A stretch of DNA of 64,000 nucleotides from Gillisella vitis (GTDB lineage: Bacteria; Pseudomonadota; Alphaproteobacteria; Rhizobiales; Rhizobiaceae), in assembly GCA_009744235.1 (NCBI GenBank), contig WPHV01000002.1, forward strand, positions 310,001-374,000, in the 5' to 3' direction. The notes below the pieces were generated by a model. That model did no database searches and was not told where the DNA came from. It worked only from the letters and a program-made list of their open reading frames with translations. Shown piece after piece: positions 1 through 8,461 of this stretch. A program made the position numbers and the translations under genes. Positions within the stretch are counted from its first letter, which is position 1; each line of letters starts with the position of its first letter.

Positions 1-176
1 TCGCCGGTTTTCTGCTTCCAATAGGCGGCGAAGGCTGGATTGAAATCCTTGTACAACTCGCGCGTCGGGTCGTAGCTGACGTTCAGCAGTGTCACATTGG
101 CCGCAACAGCGGGCATGGCGAGGCTTGCGGCTATCGCCAGCGTGGCAATGATCTTCACAGTACGAAAACGGGACAT
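1..176 (-). CDS. Sulfate ABC transporter substrate-binding protein (partial, N-terminus only)
   Basis: Only the first 58 codons lie in the window; the gene continues past the left edge. The N-terminus is a Sec signal peptide ending in PAVA-A, followed by [15 protein letters not shown] and then [10 protein letters not shown], the characteristic mature start of periplasmic sulfate/thiosulfate-binding proteins (Sbp/CysP family). These deliver sulfate to CysTWA in the inner membrane. The ATG at 174-176 has a very good ribosome site, TAAGGAG, about six bases upstream, which fixes the start. Which of Sbp and CysP it is cannot be decided from this fragment. The remaining cys genes would lie outside the window to the left. 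Confidence 0.85.
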   Translation of the reverse strand, partial: MSRFRTVKIIATLAIAASLAMPAVAANVTLLNVSYDPTRELYKDFNPAFAAYWKQKTG

Positions 177-370
177 TGCGATCTCCTTAACCCCTAAGAC
201 TTTAAAATCTATTGAGGTTGTAGAGTATGTCAACGACCAAGGCCAGTTCGAGAGAGAACATGCCCCTGGCCGCTGCTAACTTAGCAATTTCAAGCGTAAT
301 TCCAGCGAGGTGGGGAGGATTTTTGCGGCGTCGATCAAGCATGATCTCCAGGCACAGTCTTATAGCAGGT

Positions 371-1408
371 CTATGTCAGCAGGTCGAAGGCATCGCTTTC
401 GCCCGGCACCAGTTCTAGCGGCCAGAGGCGATTGCGGGCATGGGTTCTGTAGGTTTCCGCATAATCCGGCATTGAGGCGAGCAAGGTTTCGGCCAGTTCA
501 ACCCCAAGATCCTCCAGGGAAAGGCGGTAGCAGGTCAGAGCGGGTTGCAGAAACCGGGCGCGGGGCGCTTCACGAAACCCGATAACGGCCATGTCCCGGC
601 CGGGAATGACGCCGGCCTCAGCCAGCCGCCTGTAGAGGCCGATCGCCATGAGTTCGTAAATCAGGATAATGGCGGTCGGGCGCGGATCAAGCGCCAGCAA
701 CTCACTGCCGACGCTATAGCCGCCGCTTTCGCTGGATTTCGCCCGCAGCACCAAGGCCGGATCGAAGGCCAGGCCGTTGCGCTCCAGCGCTGATCGATAG
801 GCATCGGTAAACACGGTGCCGAGGTTGATATCGGTGCAGGGGGCGGCGATAGCGATGCGGCGATGACCTTTCGACACCAGACGATCCACGGCGGAATTGG
901 CGACACCGGCAAAATCGAGGTCGATCCAGGTATGGCTGCCGCCGGATGTGCTGCGCCCCAGTGTCACAAAAGGGATCTTCGTCTTGATCAGCAGGTCGAT
1001 GCGCTTGTCGACCCGTTGGGTCGCGGAAATGATCATCGCATCGACCAGGCGGCGGGCCACCATGCGCTGGAGATATTCCAGGGGGTCTTCGTCGGCGGGG
1101 CAGGGGAGCAGGACGAGGTCGAGATTGTGGCGGGCAAACACCGTCTGCAAGCCGTCCATGACACCGAAAAAGAAGTTGTCGCTGTTGTCGGCATTATCCT
1201 TGCCGGACTCGATCATCAATCCGATAACATTGGTTGTCCCTTTGCGCAGGCTGCGGCCCGATTGATTGGCGACATAGCCCAACTGCTCGGCGGCCTCCAG
1301 CACCCGCCGTCGCGTTTCCGCGTTGACGTCGGGGCGTCCATTCAGCGCGCGCGACACGGTCCCGATGGAGATGTCGAGATGTTTTGCAAGCTGATGTATG
1401 CCCTTCAT
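371..1408 (-). CDS. LacI-family transcriptional regulator
   Basis: A 345-residue protein. Residues 1-55 form the LacI helix-turn-helix and hinge (LAKHLDISIGTVSRALNG, then RRRVLEAAEQLGY), followed by a periplasmic-binding-protein-like effector domain. It is transcribed away from the sugar dehydrogenase/ABC transporter operon at 1757-8010, and a perfect palindromic operator of LacI type lies in the shared intergenic region at 1616-1629. The simplest reading is that it represses that operon and is released by a sugar or sugar derivative taken up by the transporter. The ligand cannot be read from the sequence. Length is normal for the family. Confidence 0.93.
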   Translation of the reverse strand: MKGIHQLAKHLDISIGTVSRALNGRPDVNAETRRRVLEAAEQLGYVANQSGRSLRKGTTNVIGLMIESGKDNADNSDNFFFGVMDGLQTVFARHNLDLVLLPCPADEDPLEYLQRMVARRLVDAMIISATQRVDKRIDLLIKTKIPFVTLGRSTSGGSHTWIDLDFAGVANSAVDRLVSKGHRRIAIAAPCTDINLGTVFTDAYRSALERNGLAFDPALVLRAKSSESGGYSVGSELLALDPRPTAIILIYELMAIGLYRRLAEAGVIPGRDMAVIGFREAPRARFLQPALTCYRLSLEDLGVELAETLLASMPDYAETYRTHARNRLWPLELVPGESDAFDLLT

Positions 1409-1585
1409 GCCAGATACTTTCTCCCTGAAGCCACCTCACCCAGAGGCGCTAAGATGAGCAGGCTGGTTGTAAATTCCATGCTCTGCCTTGTCCGGTGTAC
1501 TGCAAAATTTCGCAAGCAGGAATCGGTTTTTCCCTTGAGCCTGAAGCGGGTTATCCTGTCACGAGCGCAATAATCACGCCGCTGC

Positions 1586-1629
1586 TTGACATGCGAAGAA
1601 AACCACGCTTAGTATCGTAAACGTTTACG
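1586..1629 (+). promoter_or_regulatory. Sigma-70-like promoter with LacI-type operator
   Basis: TTGACA at 1586-1591 is followed after 18 bases by TAGTAT at 1610-1615. Directly after it lies CGTAAACGTTTACG at 1616-1629, a perfect 14-bp palindrome with the central CG typical of LacI-family operators. An operator at the transcription start is a classical repression arrangement. Promoter and operator precede the dehydrogenase gene by about 130 bases. The assignment to the adjacent LacI protein is inferred from position. Confidence 0.75.
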
Positions 1630-1756
1630 GAAGCCGGTGCAAAGAGGAGTTTGCGCGGTTCGAGGGTGTCGGAAGAGCGCTTGCTGGTTCGGCCTACCGG
1701 AAACTGGAACCATGTCTGGCGCAATAGCGACCGGATGGGATGCAAGGGAGGATATC

Positions 1757-2797
1757 TTGCAATTCAAAGCCGTTTTATGCGGGTGCGGAGCTATGGCCAA
1801 GGGCTGGCTCCGGGCCATCGCCGACACGCCCTCGCTTGCCGAGCGAATTTCTGTTGTCGGGCTCGTTGACGTCAATGTTTCCGCAGCCGAGGCCTTGGCA
1901 GAGGAATTCGGCTTCGAAGGTGCTGTGACGGGCAGCAGTCTTGCCGATGTTCTCCAACAGACGGCACCCGATCTGGTCTTCGATGTCGTCATCCCGGCGG
2001 CCCGCTTCGATATCGTGTCCACCGCGCTGAAGGCCGGATGCCACGTACTCAGTGAAAAGCCCATGGCCAATACGCTGCAAGAGGCGAAGGCCCTGGTTAA
2101 ACTGGCCACGGAGACGGGGCGTATCCACGCCGTCGTGCAGAACCGCCGCTTCATTCAAGGGGTCCGCCGGATGCGGCAATTCCTGGACAGCGGCACGATC
2201 GGCGAGTTGACGGCAGTGCATTGCGATTTCTTCCTGGCGCCGCATTTCGGCGGGTTCCGGGATGAGATGGAGCATGTCCTGCTGCTCGACATGGCGATCC
2301 ATACATTCGATGCCGCCCGTTTCATAGCCAATCGTCAGCCGCTGGCGGCCTATTGCGTGGAGCGCAATCCGCAAGGCTCCTGGTATGCGCATGGCGCCAG
2401 CGCCAATGCGATCTTCGAGTTCGCTGATGATGTGGTCTTCACCTATCGCGGCTCCTGGTGCGCGGAAGGGCGTAGGACCAGTTGGGAAAGTGCGTGGCGG
2501 CTGGTCGGCAGCAAAGGCATGTTGACCTGGGACGGGGAAGAGATGTTTGAGGCCTCCATTGCCGCAGACGAACCCGGCCTGTTGCGTGGATATACGACCG
2601 TAAACGTTTCTGAAGACGTCGCACTCGCTGAGACGCATGGCCATGCCAGCGTGCTGGAAAGCTTCATTGCGGCAGTTGCCGGTGGCGATCCGCCTGAGAC
2701 CGCTGGTTTCGACAATATCAACAGTCTTGCCATGGTGTTTGCCGCCATCGAAAGCGCCAAGAGCGGCAAGCGTATCGACATTTCAGCTTCGTTATAA
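1757..2797 (+). CDS. Gfo/Idh/MocA-family sugar oxidoreductase
   Basis: A protein of about 346 residues. The N-terminal Rossmann fold begins FKAVLCGCGAMAKGW, a GxGxMxxGW nucleotide-binding turn, and the motif SEKPMANT holds the EKP lysine typical of this family. The C-terminal alpha/beta domain follows. I place the start at the TTG at 1757, because AGGGAGG at 1745-1751 sits five bases before it and the Rossmann strand starts immediately. An in-frame ATG at 1712 would add 15 residues without a clear ribosome site. It is the first gene of a sugar operon and probably oxidises or reduces a sugar, inositol or sugar acid with NAD(P). An operator-like sequence lies inside the gene at 2599-2612. Confidence 0.88.
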   Translation: MQFKAVLCGCGAMAKGWLRAIADTPSLAERISVVGLVDVNVSAAEALAEEFGFEGAVTGSSLADVLQQTAPDLVFDVVIPAARFDIVSTALKAGCHVLSEKPMANTLQEAKALVKLATETGRIHAVVQNRRFIQGVRRMRQFLDSGTIGELTAVHCDFFLAPHFGGFRDEMEHVLLLDMAIHTFDAARFIANRQPLAAYCVERNPQGSWYAHGASANAIFEFADDVVFTYRGSWCAEGRRTSWESAWRLVGSKGMLTWDGEEMFEASIAADEPGLLRGYTTVNVSEDVALAETHGHASVLESFIAAVAGGDPPETAGFDNINSLAMVFAAIESAKSGKRIDISASL

Positions 2798-2802
2798 GGA
2801 CC

Positions 2803-3741
2803 ATGACTGTGAGCAATCCTGCAAAATCCATTCGTATCGGCACGATGATCAGCGGCAATAACGGCGATGCCGCCACCCGTATCCGGGAAATCGCCGGGCT
2901 TGGCTTTGAAAGTTTCGAGCCGTTTTTCTGGCAGACCACCAAGGGCCAGAACCTTGCCGAACTCGGCAAGCGCTGCGTCGATGCCATCGGCGACCGGGAC
3001 ATCACCATTTCGACGCTCGGCATGTTCGGCAATCCGCTTGAAGAAACCGACATCGACTTTGAGACGCTGGAGGGCTGGAAACAATGTATCGATAATGCCC
3101 ATCATTTCGGCGCGAGTTGCGTTGCTGGCTTTACCGGACGGCTGCGGGGCAAGGTGCTGACCGACAGCCTGCCACGCTACCGCGAAATCTGGAGCGAGCT
3201 GGCCAAGCGCGCCGCCGACAAGGGGGTTCGCATCGCCTTTGAAAACTGCGCCATGGACGGCAATTGGCAGAGCGGAGACTGGAATATCGCCCATAACCCC
3301 GATGCCTGGGAGTTGATGTTCAACGAAACCCCGGATGATAATATCGGCCTTGAATGGGAACCCTGCCATCAGATGGTCTATCTGATCGATCCCCTGCCGC
3401 AGATCCGCAAATGGGCATCCAAGATCTTCCACGTGCATGGCAAGGATGCCACCATTCGCTGGGATGTCATTCGTGAACACGGCATTTTCGGCAAGGAGCC
3501 GTTCGTGTTCATGCGCACACCCGGCTTCGGCGACAGCAATTGGACCAATGTGATCAGCGAATTACGGCTGGCTGGCTATAGCGGCTCTATCGATATCGAA
3601 GGCTGGCACGATCCCGTCTACCGCGACGCTTTGGAAATGACCGGCCAGGTCCATGCGCTCAACCATCTAAAGCGGGCGCGTGGCGGCGATTTCATCGACG
3701 AAACCGCCGTCTATGGCGGGGGAGACCCAACGCTGAAATAG
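2803..3741 (+). CDS. Sugar phosphate isomerase/epimerase-like TIM-barrel protein
   Basis: A 312-residue protein of the xylose-isomerase-like TIM-barrel (AP endonuclease 2) superfamily. Features include the opening strand IRIGTMISG, the segment VRIAFENCAM with a metal-binding Glu, NIGLEWEPCHQ, KIFHVHGKDA and the late Glu of SIDIEGWHD, which together give the expected set of acidic and His metal ligands. It starts five bases after the stop of the preceding dehydrogenase, with AAGGA as ribosome site, so the two are co-translated. Such dehydrogenase/isomerase pairs act on imported sugars or cyclitols; the exact substrate is not visible. Confidence 0.88.
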   Translation: MTVSNPAKSIRIGTMISGNNGDAATRIREIAGLGFESFEPFFWQTTKGQNLAELGKRCVDAIGDRDITISTLGMFGNPLEETDIDFETLEGWKQCIDNAHHFGASCVAGFTGRLRGKVLTDSLPRYREIWSELAKRAADKGVRIAFENCAMDGNWQSGDWNIAHNPDAWELMFNETPDDNIGLEWEPCHQMVYLIDPLPQIRKWASKIFHVHGKDATIRWDVIREHGIFGKEPFVFMRTPGFGDSNWTNVISELRLAGYSGSIDIEGWHDPVYRDALEMTGQVHALNHLKRARGGDFIDETAVYGGGDPTLK

Positions 3742-3755
3742 CATGAAGTCTCGAG

Positions 3756-3783
3756 ATCGTCCGGCATGGAGGTGCCGGGCGAT
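3756..3783 (+). promoter_or_regulatory. Intercistronic hairpin
   Basis: ATCGTCCGGCA at 3756-3766 can pair with TGCCGGGCGAT at 3773-3783 through 11 pairs, one of them G-T, leaving a six-base loop. There is no following T run, so it is more likely an mRNA-stability or partial-attenuation hairpin ahead of the highly expressed binding-protein gene than a terminator. Confidence 0.45.
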
Positions 3784-3816
3784 TGGAGGACGGGATAGAA
3801 ACGGAGGAGGAAACCC

Positions 3817-5049
3817 ATGATCATCAACAGACGTGCCTTGATCGCTGTGCTGGCTCTTGCCGCGGCTTGCCCGCTTGCATCGACCGCCCGGGCGGACGAC
3901 GTGACACTCAATCTCTGGTCGCTCGACAAGGATATCCAGCCTGCGCCCAATCTGGTCAAGCAATTCAACGCGCTCAACAATGGCATCAAGATCGAGTATC
4001 GGCTCCTCCAGTTCGACGATGTCGTAACGGAAGCGATGCGCGCCTATTCAACCGGACAGGCACCTGACATTATCGCCGTCGATAATCCGGAACATGCGCT
4101 GTTTGCCTCGCGGGGCGCTTTCCTCGATCTTACCGACATGATCGCCAAGTCGGATGTGATCAAGCCACAGAACTATTTTCCGGGACCGCTTGCGTCTGTG
4201 ACCTGGAAGGAGCGCTATTTCGGCGTGCCGAAAGCCACCAACACCATCGCGCTTTACTATAACCGCGACATGTTCAAGGCTAAGGGTCTCGATCCACTCA
4301 AGCCGCCGCAGACCTGGGACGAACTTCTGGCCGCTGCCCGCAAGCTGAACGACCCGGCCAAGAACGTCTACGGCCTGGCTTTTTCCGCCAAGGCCAGTGA
4401 AGAGGGAACGTTCCAGTTCCTGCCCTGGGCGCAGATGGGCGGCGGCGGCTATGACCATATCAATGCTCCGGGCGCGGTAAAGGCGCTGGAGACCTGGAAA
4501 ACCATCATGACCGAAAAACTGGCCTCGCCGGATACGCTGACCCGCGGCCAGTGGGATTCGACCGGCACGTTTAATTCCGGCAATGCCGCCATGGCGATTT
4601 CGGGGCCGTGGGAACTCGACCGCATGCTGAAGGAAGCCAAATTCGACTGGGGCGTCGCCCTGCTTCCGGTGCCGAGCCCCGGCGCTGAACGGTCTTCCGG
4701 CATGGGTGATTTCAACTGGGCGATCTTTTCCAGCACCAAGCACCCGGCGGAAGCCTTCAAGGCGCTGGAATTCTTTGCTTCCCAGGACAAGGATATGTTC
4801 AAGAATTTCGGACAGCTGCCAGCCCGTTCCGACATCGCTATTCCACCATCGGGTTCGCCTTTGAAGGATGCGGCGCTGCAAGTGTTTCTCGAACAGATGA
4901 AATATGCCAAGCCGCGCGGGCCGCATCCGGCCTGGTCAAAAATCTCCAAGGCAATCCAGGATGCCATTCAGGCGGCATTGACCGGCCAGATGACGCCCAA
5001 GGATGCGCTGGACCAGGCGCAGAAAAAGATCAAAGCCGCCCTGGGCTGA
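3817..5049 (+). CDS. Sugar ABC transporter substrate-binding protein (family 1)
   Basis: A 410-residue extracellular solute-binding protein of the maltose/glycerol-phosphate binding (UgpB/MalE-like) family. It has a Sec signal peptide (residues 1-27, cleavage after STARA), then [12 protein letters not shown] and the family-typical [35 protein letters not shown] and [18 protein letters not shown]. The start ATG follows GGAGGAAA. It delivers its sugar to the two permeases and ATPase encoded immediately downstream. Hairpins lie on both sides of this gene (3756-3783, 5120-5157), as is common for binding-protein genes that need to be made in excess. Confidence 0.93.
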   Translation: MIINRRALIAVLALAAACPLASTARADDVTLNLWSLDKDIQPAPNLVKQFNALNNGIKIEYRLLQFDDVVTEAMRAYSTGQAPDIIAVDNPEHALFASRGAFLDLTDMIAKSDVIKPQNYFPGPLASVTWKERYFGVPKATNTIALYYNRDMFKAKGLDPLKPPQTWDELLAAARKLNDPAKNVYGLAFSAKASEEGTFQFLPWAQMGGGGYDHINAPGAVKALETWKTIMTEKLASPDTLTRGQWDSTGTFNSGNAAMAISGPWELDRMLKEAKFDWGVALLPVPSPGAERSSGMGDFNWAIFSSTKHPAEAFKALEFFASQDKDMFKNFGQLPARSDIAIPPSGSPLKDAALQVFLEQMKYAKPRGPHPAWSKISKAIQDAIQAALTGQMTPKDALDQAQKKIKAALG

Positions 5050-5119
5050 ACGTCGACACCATCCCGCAATCACGTCATGCGCCGTCAATGCGCGTGGCAT
5101 GGCTACCCTTTCCTCCCGG

Positions 5120-5157
5120 CCAGGGCTGCATTTCTCCTGGGAGAATGCGGCCCCTGG
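5120..5157 (+). promoter_or_regulatory. Intercistronic hairpin between binding-protein and permease genes
   Basis: CCAGGG at 5120-5125 pairs with CCCTGG at 5152-5157, and the inner segment GCATTTCTCC pairs with GGGAGAATGC with a small bulge. The stem is long and GC-rich without a T run. The position, between solute-binding protein and permease, suits a 3'-end stabiliser that raises the level of the upstream message. Function is inferred from position. Confidence 0.5.
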
Positions 5158-5186
5158 ACGGCGCTCTGAATGGAGAAAGAGGTCTC

Positions 5187-6089
5187 ATGAAACGGATCAT
5201 GTCGAGTATTGTCGACGGGCGTGGCTTCGACTTCGGTCTGGCCGGGGTGCCACTGGCCTTTCTTCTGGTCATGTCGGGTCTGCCGTTGATCTATAATATC
5301 GTGATGAGCTTTCAGGAGGTTGACATGTTCAGCCTTGGAACCTTTTCCCGTCCCTTTGTCGGTTTTCAGAACTATATCGACCTGATGGCGCAACCGGAAA
5401 CGCTGCCCATATTCACCAATACGGCGATTTTCGTTGTGGCATCGATTGCCGGGCAATTCCTTCTGGGTTTTGGTCTGGCGCTGTTTTTCGGGGTGGGATT
5501 TCCCGGTTCCTCCTGGCTGCGCGGCCTGTTTCTGGTGTCGTGGATCATGCCCGGCCTCGTCGTCGGTGCGACCTGGAACTGGATACTCTCAGGCGATTTC
5601 GGCGTGTTCAATTATATGCTGCGCGAAACCGGGTTAATCAGCGCCAATATCTTCTGGCGGTCCGATCCGGCCTATGCGCTATGGGCGGTGATTATCGCCA
5701 ATGTCTGGCTGGGCACGTCCTTCAACATGATCCTGCTGTCCGTTGGCCTTTCAGGCATCCCCAAGGATCTGTATGAGGCAGCGCAACTGGATGGCGCGAC
5801 CGTGCTGCAACGGTTCTACACCATCACTTTGCCGATGATGCGCTCGTCCATCGGCGCGCTGGTGTCGCTGGGATTGATCTTTACCTTGCAGCAATTCGAC
5901 CTGTTTGCCGCCATCACCTCCGGCGGACCGGCGAATGCTTCGAATGTGGCGCAATATTGGGCTTGGGACCTGTCTTTCCGGCAATATGACTTTGCCAAGG
6001 GGGCGACGGTTTCGGTGATCATGACCGTCTTCGTGCTTCTGGCATCGCTCGTCTATGTCCGTTCTACACGTCATGAGGTGCGCGGATGA
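5187..6089 (+). CDS. Sugar ABC transporter permease (MalF/UgpA type)
   Basis: About 300 residues with six hydrophobic segments. The EAA loop region reads DLYEAAQLDGATVLQRFYTITLP, shown here only by its core EAAQLDGA, which is the docking site for the ATPase. I use the ATG at 5187, because GAAAGAGG lies just upstream and the protein begins MKRIMSSIVDGRG; an earlier GTG/ATG region would add a proline-rich stretch without support. It overlaps the next permease by four bases (ATGA at 6086-6089), showing translational coupling. Confidence 0.92.
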   Translation: MKRIMSSIVDGRGFDFGLAGVPLAFLLVMSGLPLIYNIVMSFQEVDMFSLGTFSRPFVGFQNYIDLMAQPETLPIFTNTAIFVVASIAGQFLLGFGLALFFGVGFPGSSWLRGLFLVSWIMPGLVVGATWNWILSGDFGVFNYMLRETGLISANIFWRSDPAYALWAVIIANVWLGTSFNMILLSVGLSGIPKDLYEAAQLDGATVLQRFYTITLPMMRSSIGALVSLGLIFTLQQFDLFAAITSGGPANASNVAQYWAWDLSFRQYDFAKGATVSVIMTVFVLLASLVYVRSTRHEVRG

Positions 6090-6913
6090 GCGAAACTGTT
6101 CGTAACCGTCTGATGCTTGCCATCGCCCTCGTCATGGCGGCGATCTATCTCTTCCCGCTCTACTGGATGTATGTCACGGCACTGAAAACCGGCTCGGCAA
6201 TGTTTGCCACCCCACCGCATTTCTGGCCTGACGATCCGCAATGGGGCGTCTATGCTGATGTCTGGCAAAGCCGCGATATGGGGCGATATCTGTGGAATTC
6301 GACCGTGATCGCCTTGGGTTCGGTCAGCATCATCTGCATTCTCGGCACCGGCTGCGCCTATGTGCTGGCGCGCTATCGCAATGGCTGGGTCGATGCCGGG
6401 CTGTTTCTGATCCTGATGCTCCAGGTTCTTCCGGCCTCGCTGATGATTACCCCGATCTTCGTCGGCTTTTCGCAGCTTGGCCTGCTGAACACGCCGCGCT
6501 TTGCCGTGATGCTGGCGGTGGCGGCGAAAAGCATGCCGTTCTTCGTGGTTCTGGTGCGCTCCAGCTTCATGACGGTGCCGATCGAGCTGGAAGAAGCGGC
6601 CATGGTCGATGGCAATTCGCGGATCGGGGCGTTTTTCAGCATCGTCCTGCCGCTGGCCCGCAATGGCATTCTGGTCAGCGCCATCCTGATCTTCATGCAG
6701 GCCTTTGGCGAATTCGTCTATTCCAAATCAATGATCCAATCGGTGGACCTGCAACCGGCCAGCGTCGGGCTGAACAGTTTCATGGGTCCCAATACCAATG
6801 AATGGAACGGGATCATGGCCTATGCCTCGATCTATGTGACGCCGATCCTCGCCATTTTCGTTCTTTTACAGCGCCGCATCGTCTCCGGCCTCACTTCGGG
6901 AGCCCTGAAATGA
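6086..6913 (+). CDS. Sugar ABC transporter permease (MalG/UgpE type)
   Basis: A 275-residue inner membrane protein with six hydrophobic segments and the EAA motif ELEEAAMVDGNSRIGAFF. It pairs with the preceding permease to form the membrane channel of a CUT1-type sugar importer. Its ATG overlaps the stop of the upstream gene, and its own stop overlaps the ATG of the ATPase gene, so three subunits are coupled. Substrate specificity cannot be inferred beyond a mono- or oligosaccharide or polyol. Confidence 0.92.
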   Translation: MSETVRNRLMLAIALVMAAIYLFPLYWMYVTALKTGSAMFATPPHFWPDDPQWGVYADVWQSRDMGRYLWNSTVIALGSVSIICILGTGCAYVLARYRNGWVDAGLFLILMLQVLPASLMITPIFVGFSQLGLLNTPRFAVMLAVAAKSMPFFVVLVRSSFMTVPIELEEAAMVDGNSRIGAFFSIVLPLARNGILVSAILIFMQAFGEFVYSKSMIQSVDLQPASVGLNSFMGPNTNEWNGIMAYASIYVTPILAIFVLLQRRIVSGLTSGALK

Positions 6914-8010
6914 CCATCCAGATCGAATTGAACGGCGTCAACAAGCATTACGGCGCGTTCCATGCCCTGAAGAATATCAATCTTGCCATTGAAAAGGGCA
7001 GTTTCGTCGCCCTGGTCGGCCCTTCCGGTTGCGGCAAGTCTACGCTGTTGCGGTCGCTGGCCGGATTGGAGAAGATTTCCGCCGGTGAAATGAAGATTGC
7101 CGGCAACCTGATGACCAATGTGCCGCCGCGCAAGCGCGACATTGCCATGGTGTTTCAGTCCTACGCGCTCTATCCGCATATGACGGTCGAGGAAAATCTA
7201 ACCTATAGCTTGCGCATCAAGGGGGTGGGCAAGGCAGAGGCGCGTAAGGCCGCCGAGGCGGTGGCGACAACAACCGGGCTGATGCCGCTGTTGAAGCGCT
7301 ATCCACGTGAATTGTCCGGCGGTCAGCGCCAGCGCGTTGCCATGAGCCGAGCGATCATCCGCAATCCCAAGGCCTTCCTGTTCGATGAGCCGCTGTCCAA
7401 TCTCGACGCCTCGCTGCGGGTGCATATGCGAAAAGAGATCCGGCTGCTGCACGACCGGTTGAAGGCGACCTCCGTCTATGTCACCCACGATCAGGTTGAG
7501 GCGATGACTATGGCCGATCATGTCGTGGTGATGCGCGATGGCGTGATCGAGCAGCAGGGGCGGCCCCTGGATCTTTACGACCGGCCTGCAAATCGCTTCG
7601 TTGCCGGTTTCATCGGTTCCCCGGCGATGAATTTCATTCCTGCGCGCGTGTCGTCGGATGGGCTTGGTCTGGAGCTCGATTTCTTCGGGAAAACGGAGAT
7701 ACTGAGATTTGCAGCCGGAATGACAGCTGGCCTTGCGCCAGGCCAGCCCCTGACCCTTGGCCTGCGGCCGGAGCACCTGTCGCTGGTACCATCCGGGCAA
7801 GGCGCATTCGACGTCGAGGTGGCCCTGGTGGAATCGACGGGGTCGTCAACCTATGTGACGACCAAAACCGACCCGGAACTGACCATTGTCGTTTCAGGCG
7901 GGCGTGGCCTGCGCTCCGGCGATCGGCTGGGTGTCGGGATCGATCCGAAGACCGTGCATCTTTACGATGCGCAGACCGGTTTGCGGTTGGATTTCGAGGG
8001 CGCGCGATAA
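6910..8010 (+). CDS. Sugar ABC transporter ATP-binding protein (UgpC/MalK type)
   Basis: A 366-residue ATPase. Walker A GPSGCGKST lies at residues 37-45, Q-loop VFQSYALYPHM near 81-91, signature LSGGQ at 135-139 and Walker B FLFDEP at 156-161, then the C-terminal TOBE regulatory domain of about 120 residues typical of CUT1 ATPases. The start at 6910 overlaps the permease stop by four bases (ATGA); reading frame extends upstream but only within the permease gene. It is the last gene of the LacI-controlled operon. Confidence 0.93.
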   Translation: MTIQIELNGVNKHYGAFHALKNINLAIEKGSFVALVGPSGCGKSTLLRSLAGLEKISAGEMKIAGNLMTNVPPRKRDIAMVFQSYALYPHMTVEENLTYSLRIKGVGKAEARKAAEAVATTTGLMPLLKRYPRELSGGQRQRVAMSRAIIRNPKAFLFDEPLSNLDASLRVHMRKEIRLLHDRLKATSVYVTHDQVEAMTMADHVVVMRDGVIEQQGRPLDLYDRPANRFVAGFIGSPAMNFIPARVSSDGLGLELDFFGKTEILRFAAGMTAGLAPGQPLTLGLRPEHLSLVPSGQGAFDVEVALVESTGSSTYVTTKTDPELTIVVSGGRGLRSGDRLGVGIDPKTVHLYDAQTGLRLDFEGAR

Positions 8011-8461
8011 GAATTTTCCGCTTGTTATGTTCTAATTATTAGAGCGCTTATTTTTTGACCGACGCCGATTCTTTGCTTGCGGCAAGTTCGTGCCGCAGGC
8101 TGTTGAAATATAAGGATCGGGGCCTTTCAGTTTTGAAGGCTACACGCCGCGAAACTGAGTTTCGCCTATTTTATATGCAAAATTATGCATTGTTTAAAAC
8201 TCTTGCAGAATGCACGCTTGCATGAAATGGTTTGGACGCGAGTAGAAGCGGTCTGAGCCTGACGCTCTGGGCATTGCTCGACGGTGAACCCTGTCGAAGA
8301 GATGCTTTCATGCCGCTATTCTTGTCACCAATTGTCGAAAAACCACCGTCACAACCCTGTCTTCTGGACGCGGGGTGCGCCACCGCACGCCTGCCAGGTT
8401 CATGCTTTCCCCCCGTCAGCCGTCCTTGAAAATCGAACACTGAGCCTTGGAGAAATGTCCC
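8011..8461. other. Intergenic region with two dyad elements
   Basis: No gene is supported in these 451 bases. GCGAAACTGAGTTTCGC at 8149-8165 is a perfect 8-1-8 dyad. ATGCA at 8175-8179 and TGCAT at 8186-8190 form a second, AT-rich dyad ten bases downstream. GCGGCA/TGCCGC at 8079-8084 and 8091-8096 is a small hairpin. The dyads may be operator sites for the downstream transporter operon or part of the 3' end of the sugar operon message; neither has a T run. Confidence 0.4.

Noticed and set aside
8232..8429. A 65-codon small gene upstream of the NMT1-type binding protein
   Set aside because: No ribosome site, no recognisable domain and an unusual amino-acid composition; the region is better read as control DNA.
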